From assembly GCA_963662605.1 (NCBI GenBank), contig OY759785.1, positions 2,976,001 to 3,040,000 on the forward strand: 64,000 nucleotides of DNA. The letters run 5' to 3'. The stretch's first letter is position 1. Every line of letters begins with the position of its first letter. The notes under the pieces were generated by a model that saw nothing but the letters and a program-made list of their open reading frames with translations, had not been told where the DNA came from and made no database searches. The stretch comes from G963662605 sp963662605. GTDB taxonomy: Bacteria > Bacteroidota > Ignavibacteria > Ignavibacteriales > Ignavibacteriaceae. Below, piece after piece: positions 8,108 to 17,140 of this stretch. Position numbers and translations under genes: made by a program.

Positions 8108-10810
8108 ATGGAAAATGCAAAGAACGAAATAAACCTGCACCAAGATTGGCATACCATTTCAGGTGAAGAAACTCTTCAACTTCTCAACACCACGTCAGCC
8201 GGATTGGCAAAATCCGAGGCTGAATCCAGAATTTCCAAATTCGGGACAAATGAGTTAATTGCAGAAAAAAGAGAATCCCCTTTAATTCTGCTATTGAATC
8301 AGTTTAAAAGCTTGCTGATAATCATTCTGATTATCGCTGCTGGTGTAAGCTTTTGGACAGACGGTGTTGCGGAGGGTATTTCCATTCTCATTATAGTTAT
8401 TCTGGCAGGTGTATTGGGATTCATCCAGGAATTTCAGGCTGACAAGGCAATAGAATCTTTACAAAAAATGGCTTCACCGCACGCGCAGGCAGTCCGCGAT
8501 GGAGTTGAGCTTCATGTAGAGGCATCACAACTTGCTCCCGGCGATATTATCATCCTGAAGACCGGTGATAGAATCCCCGCCGACGGCAGGCTTATTGAAG
8601 CCAGCAATCTACGAATTGAAGAGTCGTCGCTGACCGGGGAATCGTTGGCAGTTGAAAAATCTTCCACTCCGATCGAAGGCAAAAACATACCACTCGGCGA
8701 TAGAAAGAATATGGTCTATTCCGGCACCACTATTTCTTACGGGCGTGGTAAAGCTGTAATTATTGCAACCGGAATGAGCACTGAATTCGGTAAAATCGCC
8801 GGCATGCTGCAATCTACCAAAAACCGTAGAACGCCACTTCAGGAAAATCTTGATCAACTCGGTAAAAAACTGGGTATCTTTTCTATAGCATTGGCTGCAG
8901 CCATGAGCGGCATCGGTTTACTACGCGGCTATCCGTTTGAAAAAATGTTTATCTGGGGCGTTGCCCTCGCCGTTGCCGTTATACCGGAAGCTCTTCCGGC
9001 AGTAGTTACCATAAGTCTTGCACTTGGGGTGCAGAGAATGGTTAAACGCAGAGCCCTTATACGCAAGCTTCCGGCTGTCGAAACACTCGGGGCGACAAAT
9101 ATAATTTGCTCTGATAAGACCGGTACGTTGACCCATGATGAAATGACCATCAAAAAAATCTATGTATCCGGAAAGATGTATGACGTTGAAGGAGCGGGTT
9201 ACACTCCCGAAGGTCAATATTTGATAGAGAAAACACCGGTTACGGCGAAAGCTGATAAAGATCTGCACAACCTCTTAAAATTCGGTACGCTTTGCAATGA
9301 TACCATCCTTCAAAACACTGATGGCACATGGAGTATTCTTGGCGATCCGACTGAAGGCGCAATTGTTGTGGCTGCTGCTAAAGCCGGAATCGAGTATTCT
9401 ATTCTGCGTGACGAGTTCCCCCGTTTGGATGAGATACCATTCTCTTCAGAGTCCAAACGAATGACAACAATGCACAAGGTTAAAGGCAGATTAGAAGCGT
9501 ATAGCAAAGGCGCTATTGAGGTTATTCTCCATTCCTGTAACACGCAATACATCAACGGAGAAATTGTTGAACTTAAACCGGAAGACAGAGCAAACCTCCT
9601 GGCGACTGCCGCATCCCTGAGTGAAAATGCCTTGCGAGTACTTGCCGTTTCAGCAAAAGTATTAACGGCCAAAGTATTTAATCAGTCGGAAATTGAATCC
9701 GATATGGTTTTTGTCGGATTGGTCGGTATGTATGATCCGCCGAGAGCCGAAGCAAAGGCAGCCATTGATACCTGTTTCGCCGCAGGCATTAAACCGATTA
9801 TGATAACAGGCGATAATAAAATAACGGCTAAGGCAATTGCCAAATCGCTGGGAATTCTGCGCAAAGGACGAGCACTTTCTGGTGTTGAACTCGACGAATT
9901 GAATGATGAAGAATTTGAACACATCGTAGAAGAAACCGAAGTATTCGCGAGAATCTCCCCTTCGCATAAACTGAAAATTGTAACCGCGCTAATGGATAAA
10001 GGCCATATTGTAGCGATGACCGGTGACGGTGTCAATGACGCTCCTTCATTGAAAAAAGCAGATATTGGTGTAGCGATGGGTATTACCGGTACCGATGTCA
10101 GCAAAGAAGCGGCAGATATGATTTTGACCGATGATAATTTTGCTTCTATTGTTAATGCCGTTGAGGAAGGCAGAAGTATTTTTGAAAACATTCGTAAATA
10201 TCTTGTTTTCCTTTTAAGCGGTAACATGGGTACGGTGTTTGCTTTAGTTTACACGCTTCTTGCCGGTCTCAAAATACCGTTGACCGCTGTTCAAATACTT
10301 TTTATTAATTTCATTATGGACGGCCTGATTGCTATTGCTTTGGGTGTTGAACCGCCTGAACCGGGCATCATGAACCGTAAGCCGAGAAATGTTAAAGAAG
10401 GCATTTTAAATAAAGATACGATTGTTCTTATCGGTTTCATCGGAATACTGATCGCTATTGTTACTACAGGTGTTTACGTTTGGGCCGGCTCTTCAGGATT
10501 TACTGAAGATCAGGCAAAGACGATGTTTTTCTTAACACTTATATTCGCCCGATTATTTAACGGATTCAATTGCCGCTCATTGGAACAATCAATGTTTTCA
10601 ATGAAGTTTCTAAGCAACAAAGTTTTAATTATCAGTTCATTAGTTTCCCTGCTCATGTCCATTCTGGTAGTGTCTGTTCCATTCCTGCAGCAAGCATTTA
10701 CCACCACTCTTCCGAGTCTTATCGAATGGCTTGGAATGATAGTCGCCGCCTTCTTAATCATTGTTGTGGTTGAGACGGTTAAATGGCTGTTCAAGCGCAT
10801 GGCAAGCTAA
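8108..10810 (+). CDS. P2-type cation-transporting ATPase (Ca2+-like)
   Basis: 900 residues with every P-type ATPase landmark: a cation_ATPase_N region at 10-80, actuator-domain TGES at 176-179, PEALP in membrane helix 4 at 293-297, the phosphorylated Asp in DKTGTLTH at 336, and the hinge GDGVND at 639-644. Six C-terminal membrane helices follow. P2A Ca2+ pumps usually have PEGLP, and this variant has PEALP, which is common in bacterial members. Ion specificity (Ca2+, Mn2+, or Na+/K+) is therefore not certain. It exports a cation from the cytoplasm using ATP. There is no strong SD before the ATG. A glycosidase gene follows 17 nt after the stop. Confidence 0.92.
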   Translation: MENAKNEINLHQDWHTISGEETLQLLNTTSAGLAKSEAESRISKFGTNELIAEKRESPLILLLNQFKSLLIIILIIAAGVSFWTDGVAEGISILIIVILAGVLGFIQEFQADKAIESLQKMASPHAQAVRDGVELHVEASQLAPGDIIILKTGDRIPADGRLIEASNLRIEESSLTGESLAVEKSSTPIEGKNIPLGDRKNMVYSGTTISYGRGKAVIIATGMSTEFGKIAGMLQSTKNRRTPLQENLDQLGKKLGIFSIALAAAMSGIGLLRGYPFEKMFIWGVALAVAVIPEALPAVVTISLALGVQRMVKRRALIRKLPAVETLGATNIICSDKTGTLTHDEMTIKKIYVSGKMYDVEGAGYTPEGQYLIEKTPVTAKADKDLHNLLKFGTLCNDTILQNTDGTWSILGDPTEGAIVVAAAKAGIEYSILRDEFPRLDEIPFSSESKRMTTMHKVKGRLEAYSKGAIEVILHSCNTQYINGEIVELKPEDRANLLATAASLSENALRVLAVSAKVLTAKVFNQSEIESDMVFVGLVGMYDPPRAEAKAAIDTCFAAGIKPIMITGDNKITAKAIAKSLGILRKGRALSGVELDELNDEEFEHIVEETEVFARISPSHKLKIVTALMDKGHIVAMTGDGVNDAPSLKKADIGVAMGITGTDVSKEAADMILTDDNFASIVNAVEEGRSIFENIRKYLVFLLSGNMGTVFALVYTLLAGLKIPLTAVQILFINFIMDGLIAIALGVEPPEPGIMNRKPRNVKEGILNKDTIVLIGFIGILIAIVTTGVYVWAGSSGFTEDQAKTMFFLTLIFARLFNGFNCRSLEQSMFSMKFLSNKVLIISSLVSLLMSILVVSVPFLQQAFTTTLPSLIEWLGMIVAAFLIIVVVETVKWLFKRMAS

Positions 10811-10827
10811 GGAAAAGGAAATTCTAT

Positions 10828-12720
10828 ATGCTGCATCGTTTTTTGCCTGCAAGTGCGCTGGCATTGCTTATACTTTTAAATTTACCTGCCTTTGGAGAAA
10901 AGACGCCTTCCCACTGGAAAGGTTATGCCGTTTTGGGTAATGGCAATATCTGCGCGGTGTATTCGGATGACCCGAGAATTATCGCAAAAAATGGAGGCGC
11001 TTCAGGCATCCACCACCTCTATTATAAAAATTACACTACGGACTATGTCCGTTCTTCTTCGTTTTCACTTCTTTCACCATCAACCATAGATAAGCCGCCG
11101 CTAAGTGATTCCACCGGCATGAGTAATTTTTTTACTACACAAACAATTAAAAATTTCGGCGAACATGGTGAGAGTACAGTTACCTGCTTTGTTTCTGATA
11201 AAGATATTGTTATTCAGCAATTGGCCGGACATGACCTCCCCAAGGCGTGCCAATATCTATATCAGTTGAGCCTGAGGGATATTTTCATCTCAGATGACAC
11301 AACGAAAATGAATTTCCGCATGGTCAGTTCCAATTATGCAATTATCGGATGGTCAAACGGTACCTATCTGGCGGTAAGTGCAGGGAAAAACTCATCAGTT
11401 AAACTGAATAATGCTGTCGTATCTATCAGCGGAAATTTAGAAAACGACAAAACAGTTGAAGTCCGCATAGCACTTGCGAGTTCTGCCAAGACCGCCATCT
11501 CTTTATTGAAGTGGTCAGGAGGTCATAATCTTGAGAAAGAGAGTTTGACATACTGGAACAACTGGATAAACGTAAAACCAATCAAAAGCTTATCCAATTC
11601 TAAAAATGAAAGCGAATTGATTCAATTCTACAAAAAGACACTGTACGCAGTAAAAGGTGCCTGTTTGAATGGTCAAATACCGGCGGACATGACCGGTCAA
11701 TTCGTAACGAATAATATGCCCCAGCTCTACCCCCGCGACGCAATGAAATGTGCACGGGTTTTCTTGAAAACCGGGCATCTAAAAGAAGCTAAAGAGATCA
11801 TAAAGTTTTGGACGAACCCTGCTATTCCGAAGAAATCAAAAGGCGAGTTTTTTGCAAGATATGATGCAAATACCAAAGCCGTTGATGCCGGTTCGGGAGC
11901 ACGATTCGATGAACCTGAATGGGATGCCAACGGATACATGATTCAGTTGCTGAAAATGTATTATGAATTGAAGAAAGAATGGCTTGCTCCCAAAGAATAT
12001 GTATATGAACTGGCTGACTTTCTGGTTTCTAAGATTGACCACGAAGGTCTGCTTTACGAAGGCGGGATTGTTGAGTGGACAGCCTACCTGCCTACGACTA
12101 ATATGGTGTGCTCCGCAGCATTGGAGACTGCATCCCGTTTCGCCAGAGCTTTAGGTGATACTGTTAAGTCTAATAAATACAATGCTGGAGCACGGATTAT
12201 CTCAGAAAGTTTAACAAAGACTTTTGATAAAAAAGATAATGCGCTTAAGGCTATCCGGTTTCATGGGAACAAGAGTACAGACAACCGGAGCATAACAGAT
12301 GAATCCAAAAACAGACTTTATATGTGGGACGGGACAATGCAATTTGGTGCTTTATGGGGATACAAACAAGACTCCATGCTCCTTTCAACGATAGATTTTT
12401 ACTACAATAATCTCATTAAAAATGATGGGGGGATGCAGTATTTCCAGGCTCTTGATCCGGGTCTGGCGGGCTACGGAGGTGATTGCTTCTTCTTTACCAC
12501 TGCTTCTCTATCACAGTATTTTTCCCTGAACCGGCAAAATGTGAAAGCTTACCGGCTGTTAAGCTGGATGTGTCGAAATAGCAACGTTTATGGATTAATG
12601 CCTGAGCGTATTTATCTGAATGAGACAGATTGCAGTGAGGCATCCCCGCTATCCTGGTGCAATGCCGAGTTTGCGCTTGCGGTTCAGGAATATTTCAAAG
12701 CTTCCGGCATTCGGAAATAA
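10828..12720 (+). CDS. Secreted six-hairpin (GH15-like) glycosidase
   Basis: I chose ATG 10828 because AGGAAAAGGAA precedes it and it opens directly into a signal peptide (LHRFLPASALALLILLNLPAFGE). An ATG at 10783 overlaps the ATPase gene and would bury the signal peptide. The mature protein is about 605 residues. The N-terminal half looks like a beta-sandwich domain; the C-terminal half is alpha-helical with QLYPRDAMKCARVFL and RFDEPEWDANGYMI, resembling the (alpha/alpha)6 catalytic barrel of GH15 and related families, where Glu residues act as acid and base. The substrate is unknown. It is probably periplasmic because there is no sorting domain. It ends 1 nt from the convergent histidine kinase gene. 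Confidence 0.75.
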   Translation: MLHRFLPASALALLILLNLPAFGEKTPSHWKGYAVLGNGNICAVYSDDPRIIAKNGGASGIHHLYYKNYTTDYVRSSSFSLLSPSTIDKPPLSDSTGMSNFFTTQTIKNFGEHGESTVTCFVSDKDIVIQQLAGHDLPKACQYLYQLSLRDIFISDDTTKMNFRMVSSNYAIIGWSNGTYLAVSAGKNSSVKLNNAVVSISGNLENDKTVEVRIALASSAKTAISLLKWSGGHNLEKESLTYWNNWINVKPIKSLSNSKNESELIQFYKKTLYAVKGACLNGQIPADMTGQFVTNNMPQLYPRDAMKCARVFLKTGHLKEAKEIIKFWTNPAIPKKSKGEFFARYDANTKAVDAGSGARFDEPEWDANGYMIQLLKMYYELKKEWLAPKEYVYELADFLVSKIDHEGLLYEGGIVEWTAYLPTTNMVCSAALETASRFARALGDTVKSNKYNAGARIISESLTKTFDKKDNALKAIRFHGNKSTDNRSITDESKNRLYMWDGTMQFGALWGYKQDSMLLSTIDFYYNNLIKNDGGMQYFQALDPGLAGYGGDCFFFTTASLSQYFSLNRQNVKAYRLLSWMCRNSNVYGLMPERIYLNETDCSEASPLSWCNAEFALAVQEYFKASGIRK

Positions 12721-12721
12721 T

Positions 12722-14155
12722 TTATACCACGTTTAAAATGACTTTAAAAACGTTCATTCCGTCGCCGGATTCCGCCTTAACTTCACCATGATGCTGGTCA
12801 AGAATAGACTTAACCACCGAAAGGCCCAATCCAACGCCGGGCGTATTGCTATCCCGGGCTTCGGGTGTCCTGTAAAATGGCTCAAATAGTTTCGGCAGAT
12901 TCGACGAAGAAATAGTTGCCCCGAAACTGATTACGGAAATCTCGACCTTTTTATCTGATTGTAAGCATTTCGTCATCGTTTTAATAGTTGAGCCATATGT
13001 ACTGTATTTTACCGCGTTATCATAGAGTTTGAATAGAGCCTGGCGCATCTGTCCATCGTCAATCTGAACCTTAACATCGCGATCGGGGTAAAACGAGAAC
13101 TCAATATTTTTTTCACGTCCCAGAATGTCCACAGAACTGATAACCGCCTCAAGAAATGTGTTTAGGCTCATTTCCGTCATCTTAAATTGAATAAGAGCTC
13201 TATCCAATCTGGAAATATAAAAGAGGTTATCTACAATATTGATCAGGCGAAGCGTTTCCTCATAATTACTTTCCAATACCGATTTATATTCAGCCTGAGT
13301 TTTAGGTGACATGAGAGCAACTTCAATTTCCCCCCGCAATATGGTCAATGGAGTTTTCAACTCGTGAGAGGCTGATATGGAGAACTGATTCAGATAATTG
13401 TAAGAATTTTTAATTCTTTCGATCATGCCGTTGATTTTTTTAACCAGCCGACCATATTCGTCGTTATATTCTTCTCCAAGTATTTTTTCATCCAGATTTT
13501 TAACCGTAATCTCATCCGTTTTATTAATAATGGAATCAATACGCGATAATGCCTTTGAAGAAATGAGCGCTCCCCCGATAAATGCGACCATGAAAAATAT
13601 CGGGAATACGATGTAGAAAATATTTTTTAAGTACCTCAGGGTTTCGGAAATGAGGAAGACCGGAAACGCGACATACACTTTGAAATTGGCTGATTCACCA
13701 TAGGCGACACGAATCTTATGAGTAGACAGGTGGGAATCATAAAACTCGCTGAGCTGAATCACATTGGGAATAGCATTGTCTATCTTTAGATGAATTACTT
13801 CCTGTTGAAGACTATTGGACTTAAAAATGATACTATCCTGATATACAACCTGAATAAAAACATTTCTGAGATTAATAGCAGCTTCCTCGTAAATCATACT
13901 CCAAATGAGTTCTTCCGGTGCCTGCTTTAACGAATTGCTGTTTGGCTTATCGAATTTAGTATTATTCTTTTCCAGAAACACCAGAATGGAACTCGCCTGT
14001 TTTATCAGTGAGGCGTTTAGCTGTTCATTCAGTCTCTGATATAAATAATAATATACAGTAATGCCGATAAACACTTCCAACAGTATGAAAAGCAATGAAT
14101 ACCAAAGCGTAGACATAAACCTGGTTGAAAGCAGAAATTCTTTAATTCGTCTCAT
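12722..14155 (-). CDS. Membrane sensor histidine kinase (HAMP-HisKA-HATPase)
   Basis: 477 residues. Membrane segments are at about 15-37 and 176-199, flanking a ~140-residue periplasmic sensor with no recognisable fold. HAMP follows at about 200-255, and then HisKA with SISASHELKTPLTIL, phosphoacceptor H264. The HATPase domain shows DNAVKY (N box) and NTPGVGLGLSVVKSIL (G2 box). No response-regulator gene lies on either side, so the partner is elsewhere. The gene is isolated: a convergent glycosidase at its 3' end and a terminator-bearing 180-bp gap at its 5' end. The signal it senses cannot be read from the sequence. Confidence 0.9.
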   Translation of the reverse strand: MRRIKEFLLSTRFMSTLWYSLLFILLEVFIGITVYYYLYQRLNEQLNASLIKQASSILVFLEKNNTKFDKPNSNSLKQAPEELIWSMIYEEAAINLRNVFIQVVYQDSIIFKSNSLQQEVIHLKIDNAIPNVIQLSEFYDSHLSTHKIRVAYGESANFKVYVAFPVFLISETLRYLKNIFYIVFPIFFMVAFIGGALISSKALSRIDSIINKTDEITVKNLDEKILGEEYNDEYGRLVKKINGMIERIKNSYNYLNQFSISASHELKTPLTILRGEIEVALMSPKTQAEYKSVLESNYEETLRLINIVDNLFYISRLDRALIQFKMTEMSLNTFLEAVISSVDILGREKNIEFSFYPDRDVKVQIDDGQMRQALFKLYDNAVKYSTYGSTIKTMTKCLQSDKKVEISVISFGATISSSNLPKLFEPFYRTPEARDSNTPGVGLGLSVVKSILDQHHGEVKAESGDGMNVFKVILNVV

Positions 14156-14269
14156 AGTAAATTTCAGTTAAAGCATTAACGGAATATTTTAGTTCAAGAA
14201 GTAACTCTTGGAAATAGTCTTATGATAATTAAGACTTAGGAATATATAAATTATTTTTGGATTCAGGAA

Positions 14270-14303
14270 GATATAAAATAGGCCGGAGTTTGAGTCCGGC
14301 CTA
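14270..14303 (-). terminator. Rho-independent terminator after the TPR lipoprotein gene
   Basis: An 8-bp perfect stem (AGGCCGGA at 14280-14287 with TCCGGCCT at 14295-14302) with a 7-nt loop is followed on the minus strand by ATTTTAT. It lies 33 nt after the stop at 14336. Confidence 0.8.
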
Positions 14304-14335
14304 AAAAAAACTTAGAAGTTTACCTTAACGGGTAA

Positions 14336-16744
14336 TCATTCATTATTGTTGTGTTCCGAATTTTCGTCCGGATTATCCTGAACAGGAGGAACATTTTCGG
14401 TTTTAGGAGTTACCGGATTCCCTGCTGCCGGAAGAACAGGGTTGATTTGGCCGGACGTGCTATCTTTAGGGGCGGTCAAATCCTTACTTGTGTTTTCAGG
14501 AAGCTTATCCGCTTCCGGAATTGCCGGAACATCCTGATTTTTCAAAACAGGCTTTTTCTTTCCTTTGGATTTGATCAACTCAGAATCTTCATCAATCTTA
14601 AATTTGGTTTTCTGATCCCCTGCTGCTGAAGAATCCGCCTTGTTTAAGGAATCGGGTGCTGCAATAACCTTCACACTGTCCTTCGTTGCAGTCTCAAGTT
14701 TTGTTTCCGTAGCTACCTTCTCAATTTCAGCCTTCTTTGCTGCTTTAATCGAATCATTAGCTGCGGTTATTGAATCGGCTATCGCCTTTTTGGTTTCCTT
14801 ATAGAAGCTAATCTTTGGATAAATCGCTTTCGCGTATTCCGAATTCGGGAATTTCGAGATTAGTGTGTCGTATACGACCGCGGCCGAATCTCCCAATCGC
14901 AGCTTATCCTCTAAAACATATCCTGCCGCCATTAATGATTTAGCTGCATACTGCGATTTAGGGTGATTTTGATAAATCGAATAGAATAATGCAGAGGCCT
15001 TTTTATAATCATTAGAAAGCAGAACTCCTTCTGCATCCGCGTACTGTTTTTTCGCCGGATCGGCATCAAAATCAATAACCGGTTTTTTCAATTGTACCGC
15101 GGCAATATTCACGGCTCTGTCATCTTTATAATTATCGTAGACTACATTATAGATACTATCGGCCTTTAAAGTATCATTAACAATAGCGTAGTAATTTGCG
15201 ATTGCAAGCAGAGAACGGCAATAATATGGAGTCTCTGAAAAGCTATTAATACCGAGGTTGTAATAAATATACGCGGAATCCGGGATATTAAGTTCAGTCA
15301 GAAAGAGATTTCCGAGTTCATAGGTATTCTTCGCAAGCAATGTCCGTAAAGAATCTGCCGCGAGAATGGGGCGTTTCGGGGCACCTTTTTTCTCAACCTT
15401 TTGACTTAGGTCGCGGGCGGCATTTTCCTTTTCGAAAATGGCTTCAAAATTTCTTTCCCTCTCAGCTACACGTACAACCGAGGCAGTTCCAAGTGAATCC
15501 TGTTTATCCTGTTCGGAATTTGTCTCTCTACCAATAGCGGACGTATCGGAAAACGCGATCGAATCCTTTTTGTATTCTTCCGGATAAACGGCATAGAAAT
15601 ACTGACGTTGATTATCATTAAATGAATTTACAAGCGCAGTATATTTTGCAAATATTGTGGACTTCGTCCTGATTAATGGCAAATAGTCTGCCGAAGATGT
15701 AGACGAAAGTGCTTTTTGATAATATGCCGAGGCGCTGTCGTAATTCCGGAAATTGATTTCATACAATTGAGCAATTTCATACCGGATACCACCGGACTGC
15801 ACCGAACTTCCATAAACGGTGTCACACATTTTTAACTGCCGGTACGCGTCCTCGGGACGGTTCATCTCGCGAAGTGAGATGCCGATAGATAAATCAATAA
15901 TATCATAAAACTCCTTGAATTTGTCTTCTGTCCGGAGTTTTCTGAACACATCCATCGCTTCTTCGGGCCGGTTCAGATTTAAAAGCATCTTCCCATATCT
16001 ATTACTTGCCTCAAAAGCAATATCGTAGGTTGGCGAATAATCTTCGACAAGCTCATACTGCCTGACTGCATCTTCATATTTCCCCAGCTTCTGATAGAGG
16101 CTGCCCATGGTGAACAGGGTTCTTGCAATCAACGTATTTTTATTTGCTACCTTCACTAATTGTGCACAAAGCTCAATAGCCTTGTCATAATTCTCTTTAA
16201 CTATATGGTATTTGATTTCTTCGATGTAAATATCGGTGAGGATATCTTCACGTCCGGTTTTCGTTGCCTCTTCTTTCACTGCTTCCAGAAGCGGTAAGCC
16301 TTTTATAAAATCCTTCATCTGCATTTCGGTTTTCGCCTGCCAGAGTTCAGCGTCTAAAACAAGATCACTTTCAGGGTGGGCAGTAACGAGCTCCTGAAAT
16401 TTACGAATTGCTTTAATATAGCTTTTCTGGTAGTAGAAAGACTTGCCCAGCATCAGCAAGGCATCGTCAACAAAAACACTTTTACTACCGAATTGAAGAA
16501 TTTTTGAAGCTTTTTCAATGACCTTATTAAACTGTGCCGCGGTGGTTGAAGGAAGCGGAACGTCATTTAAGGAGAATGGATCTTTTTGACTTTCAAGTGC
16601 CGAAGATTCAGCTTGAGAATACACATCAACCGTATTATAATATAAATTAAAATACGTGGTAAAATTGCTCCACAAACTGCATCCTGACACCAAAAACAGC
16701 ATACCCGATAATAGTATATACCGGGTTAAAGAATTTTTATTCAA
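14336..16744 (-). CDS. TPR-repeat outer-membrane lipoprotein, PorW/SprE-like
   Basis: 802 residues. The lipobox LVSGC puts the lipidated Cys at residue 22. N-terminal TPR-like helical repeats cover about residues 65-400 (phrases such as AIRKFQELVTAHPESD and KYEDAVRQYELVEDYSPTYD). A second repeat set is at about 470-660, and residues about 665-802 form a disordered Lys/Glu/Asp/Pro tail. A long TPR lipoprotein with the opening CSLWSNFTTYFNLYYN resembles the T9SS component PorW/SprE of Bacteroidota, which would fit the two T9SS cargo proteins in this window; that identity is an inference from architecture. It begins 21 nt after the PII gene, and secA lies further upstream in the same direction. 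Confidence 0.7.
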   Translation of the reverse strand: MNKNSLTRYILLSGMLFLVSGCSLWSNFTTYFNLYYNTVDVYSQAESSALESQKDPFSLNDVPLPSTTAAQFNKVIEKASKILQFGSKSVFVDDALLMLGKSFYYQKSYIKAIRKFQELVTAHPESDLVLDAELWQAKTEMQMKDFIKGLPLLEAVKEEATKTGREDILTDIYIEEIKYHIVKENYDKAIELCAQLVKVANKNTLIARTLFTMGSLYQKLGKYEDAVRQYELVEDYSPTYDIAFEASNRYGKMLLNLNRPEEAMDVFRKLRTEDKFKEFYDIIDLSIGISLREMNRPEDAYRQLKMCDTVYGSSVQSGGIRYEIAQLYEINFRNYDSASAYYQKALSSTSSADYLPLIRTKSTIFAKYTALVNSFNDNQRQYFYAVYPEEYKKDSIAFSDTSAIGRETNSEQDKQDSLGTASVVRVAERERNFEAIFEKENAARDLSQKVEKKGAPKRPILAADSLRTLLAKNTYELGNLFLTELNIPDSAYIYYNLGINSFSETPYYCRSLLAIANYYAIVNDTLKADSIYNVVYDNYKDDRAVNIAAVQLKKPVIDFDADPAKKQYADAEGVLLSNDYKKASALFYSIYQNHPKSQYAAKSLMAAGYVLEDKLRLGDSAAVVYDTLISKFPNSEYAKAIYPKISFYKETKKAIADSITAANDSIKAAKKAEIEKVATETKLETATKDSVKVIAAPDSLNKADSSAAGDQKTKFKIDEDSELIKSKGKKKPVLKNQDVPAIPEADKLPENTSKDLTAPKDSTSGQINPVLPAAGNPVTPKTENVPPVQDNPDENSEHNNNE

Positions 16745-16765
16745 GAATTGAAATCCGCATTTAAA

Positions 16766-17104
16766 TTAAAGAGCATCCGTCCCTGATTCGCCTGTACGGA
16801 TTCGAATAACATCATTGACCGGAAGAATGAATATTTTTCCGTCTCCGATTTGACCGGTCTTCGCAGTATTGACGATAACATTGACAACCTTATCGCAAAT
16901 AGAGTCATCAACAACGATTTCAATTTTAATTTTGGGCACGAACTCAATATGGTACTCGCTGCCTCTATATGTTTCCGTGTGGCCTTTCTGACGTCCGTAA
17001 CCACGGATTTCAGTAATTGTCATTCCTTTGATGCCTTCTTCAGTTAAAGCTTCTTTAACTTCGTCCAGCTTAAAAGGCCTGATAATCGCTTCTATTTTCT
17101 TCAT
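16766..17104 (-). CDS. glnB: Nitrogen regulatory protein P-II
   Basis: 112 residues, the exact PII length. It shows MKKIEAIIRPFKLDEVKEAL, the T-loop YRGSEYHIEFVPK with Tyr51 (the uridylylation site in proteobacteria), and the ATP-binding C-terminal segments TGQIGDGKIFI and IRTGESG. PII trimers bind ATP/ADP and 2-oxoglutarate and report nitrogen status. An SD, GGAG, precedes the ATG. There is no amtB or glnA next to it, so whether it is of GlnB or GlnK type cannot be decided. It sits between secA and the TPR lipoprotein on the same strand. Confidence 0.92.
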   Translation of the reverse strand: MKKIEAIIRPFKLDEVKEALTEEGIKGMTITEIRGYGRQKGHTETYRGSEYHIEFVPKIKIEIVVDDSICDKVVNVIVNTAKTGQIGDGKIFILPVNDVIRIRTGESGTDAL

Positions 17105-17140
17105 TTCTCCGACTCCGATTGAAATTGATACTTCTATTTC

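Noticed and set aside
9682..10227. 181-codon minus-strand open frame
   Set aside because: Antisense shadow of the P-type ATPase catalytic domain.
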